From contig JAITBW010000080.1 in assembly GCA_031283385.1 (NCBI GenBank), positions 1 through 5,591 of the forward strand: a DNA stretch of 5,591 nucleotides. The letters run 5' to 3'. This document shows, one piece after another, positions 5,241 to 5,591 of the stretch; the first letter of the stretch is position 1; every line of letters begins with the position of its first letter. A model generated the notes under the pieces. It was not told the DNA's origin. It worked only from the letters and a program-made list of their open reading frames with translations, and searched no databases. The position numbers and the translations under genes were made by a program. The stretch is from Nitrososphaerota archaeon. GTDB taxonomy: Archaea; Thermoproteota; Bathyarchaeia; Bathyarchaeales; Bathycorpusculaceae.

Positions 5241-5570
5241 TTATTTTAGTTTGTTGAAGAAGCAGCTATATGAGCCTGTGTGGCATGCGTTGTCTTTTTG
5301 TTCAACAATGTAGAGTAGCGTATCATAGTCGCAGTCTGTTGAGACTTCGATGATTTTTTGTGTGTGACCGCTGGTTTCGCCTTTTATCCATATTTCGTTG
5401 CGGGAACGGCTCCAGTATGTTGCTTTGCCAGTTTTCAGGGTTAAATCTAGTGCTTCCTTGTTTGCATATGCGAGCATTAGAATGGTTTTTGTGTTTATGT
5501 CTTGCACTATGACGGGGATTAAGCCGTTACCTTTGGCGAAGTCAATTTTTGTGAGTAAATCTTGTGTCAT
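5241..5570 (-). CDS. hisI: Phosphoribosyl-AMP cyclohydrolase HisI
   Basis: HisI opens the adenine ring of phosphoribosyl-AMP, the third step of histidine synthesis, in the cytosol as a metal-dependent dimer. The 109-residue length is normal for a single-domain enzyme, with no fused HisE. Family motifs are complete: GLIPVIVQD (16-24), ILMLAYAN (30-37), [20 protein letters not shown] (52-71), and DCDYDTLL (79-86). The expected metal ligands are all present: Cys80, Cys96 (in ACHTGS) and Cys103 for zinc, and Asp79, Asp81 and Asp83 for magnesium. The ATG is part of ATGA, where the stop of the upstream gene overlaps the start, which suggests translational coupling. The only Shine-Dalgarno-like sequence (GGGAG) is rather far away, at 13 bases. 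Its neighbours beyond the window are probably other his genes. Confidence 0.95.
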   Translation of the reverse strand: MTQDLLTKIDFAKGNGLIPVIVQDINTKTILMLAYANKEALDLTLKTGKATYWSRSRNEIWIKGETSGHTQKIIEVSTDCDYDTLLYIVEQKDNACHTGSYSCFFNKLK

Positions 5571-5591
5571 TGTCTTATTGCCACTCCCGCT
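5567..5591 (-). CDS. 3' end of an upstream gene, possibly hisF (partial)
   Basis: On the minus strand, the frame entering from the window edge reads AGVAIRQ and then TGA, overlapping the hisI ATG as ATGA. Imidazole glycerol phosphate synthase HisF commonly ends in a short helix followed by a GV-x-(I/V)-R tail, and hisF often precedes hisI in his operons. Only seven complete codons are visible, so the identity is an inference from the tail and the context. Confidence 0.4.

Overview
The window looks archaeal and is AT-rich. Several things point that way: a CbiZ-type adenosylcobinamide amidohydrolase (a corrinoid-salvage enzyme typical of archaea), TATA-like boxes about 25-45 bases before start codons, oligo-T tracts without strong stem-loops directly after stop codons, Shine-Dalgarno sites of the GGAG/GAGG kind, and an archaeal-style stand-alone HtpX protease. 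The protein styles remind me of anaerobic mesophilic Bathyarchaeia or a related lineage. That placement is an impression and was not tested.

Layout. Positions 1-237 lie downstream of cbiZ and hold a short coding-like open stretch in another frame (131-250, minus), a hairpin and T-rich minus-strand tracts. At 238-1305 (minus) is a CbiZ-family protein with a long C-terminal extension of unknown role. The divergent gap 1306-1504 holds overlapping AT palindromes and a TATA/BRE-like promoter for the next gene. At 1505-2491 (plus) is a stand-alone asparagine-synthase-type ATP-pyrophosphatase domain with no glutaminase domain and a C-terminal four-cysteine zinc ribbon. It is followed at once by an oligo-T terminator. 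The gap 2492-2755 holds a 9+9 inverted repeat overlapping a TATA-like box and an orphan Shine-Dalgarno sequence. At 2756-3802 (plus) is HtpX with a complete EF-hand-like calcium loop inserted in its cytosolic part. At 3879-5189 (plus) is a surface protein with a signal segment, seven beta-helix repeats, a Gly/Ser/Asn linker and a C-terminal membrane anchor. A T-rich convergent terminator zone follows. At 5241-5570 (minus) is hisI, whose start ATGA overlaps the stop of an upstream gene cut by the window edge. That remnant ends like HisF, so this is probably the end of a his operon.

How the genes relate. They do not form one obvious pathway: corrinoid salvage, an unknown amide-forming ATP enzyme, membrane protein quality control, a cell-surface protein and histidine synthesis lie side by side, mostly with their own promoters and terminators. 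I see no mobile element, CRISPR array, rRNA or tRNA. I did not find a convincing new multi-gene system. The points most worth checking are the probable frameshifted tail of cbiZ, the EF-hand in HtpX, the variant PP-loop plus zinc ribbon in the synthase-like protein, and the palindrome over the htpX promoter.
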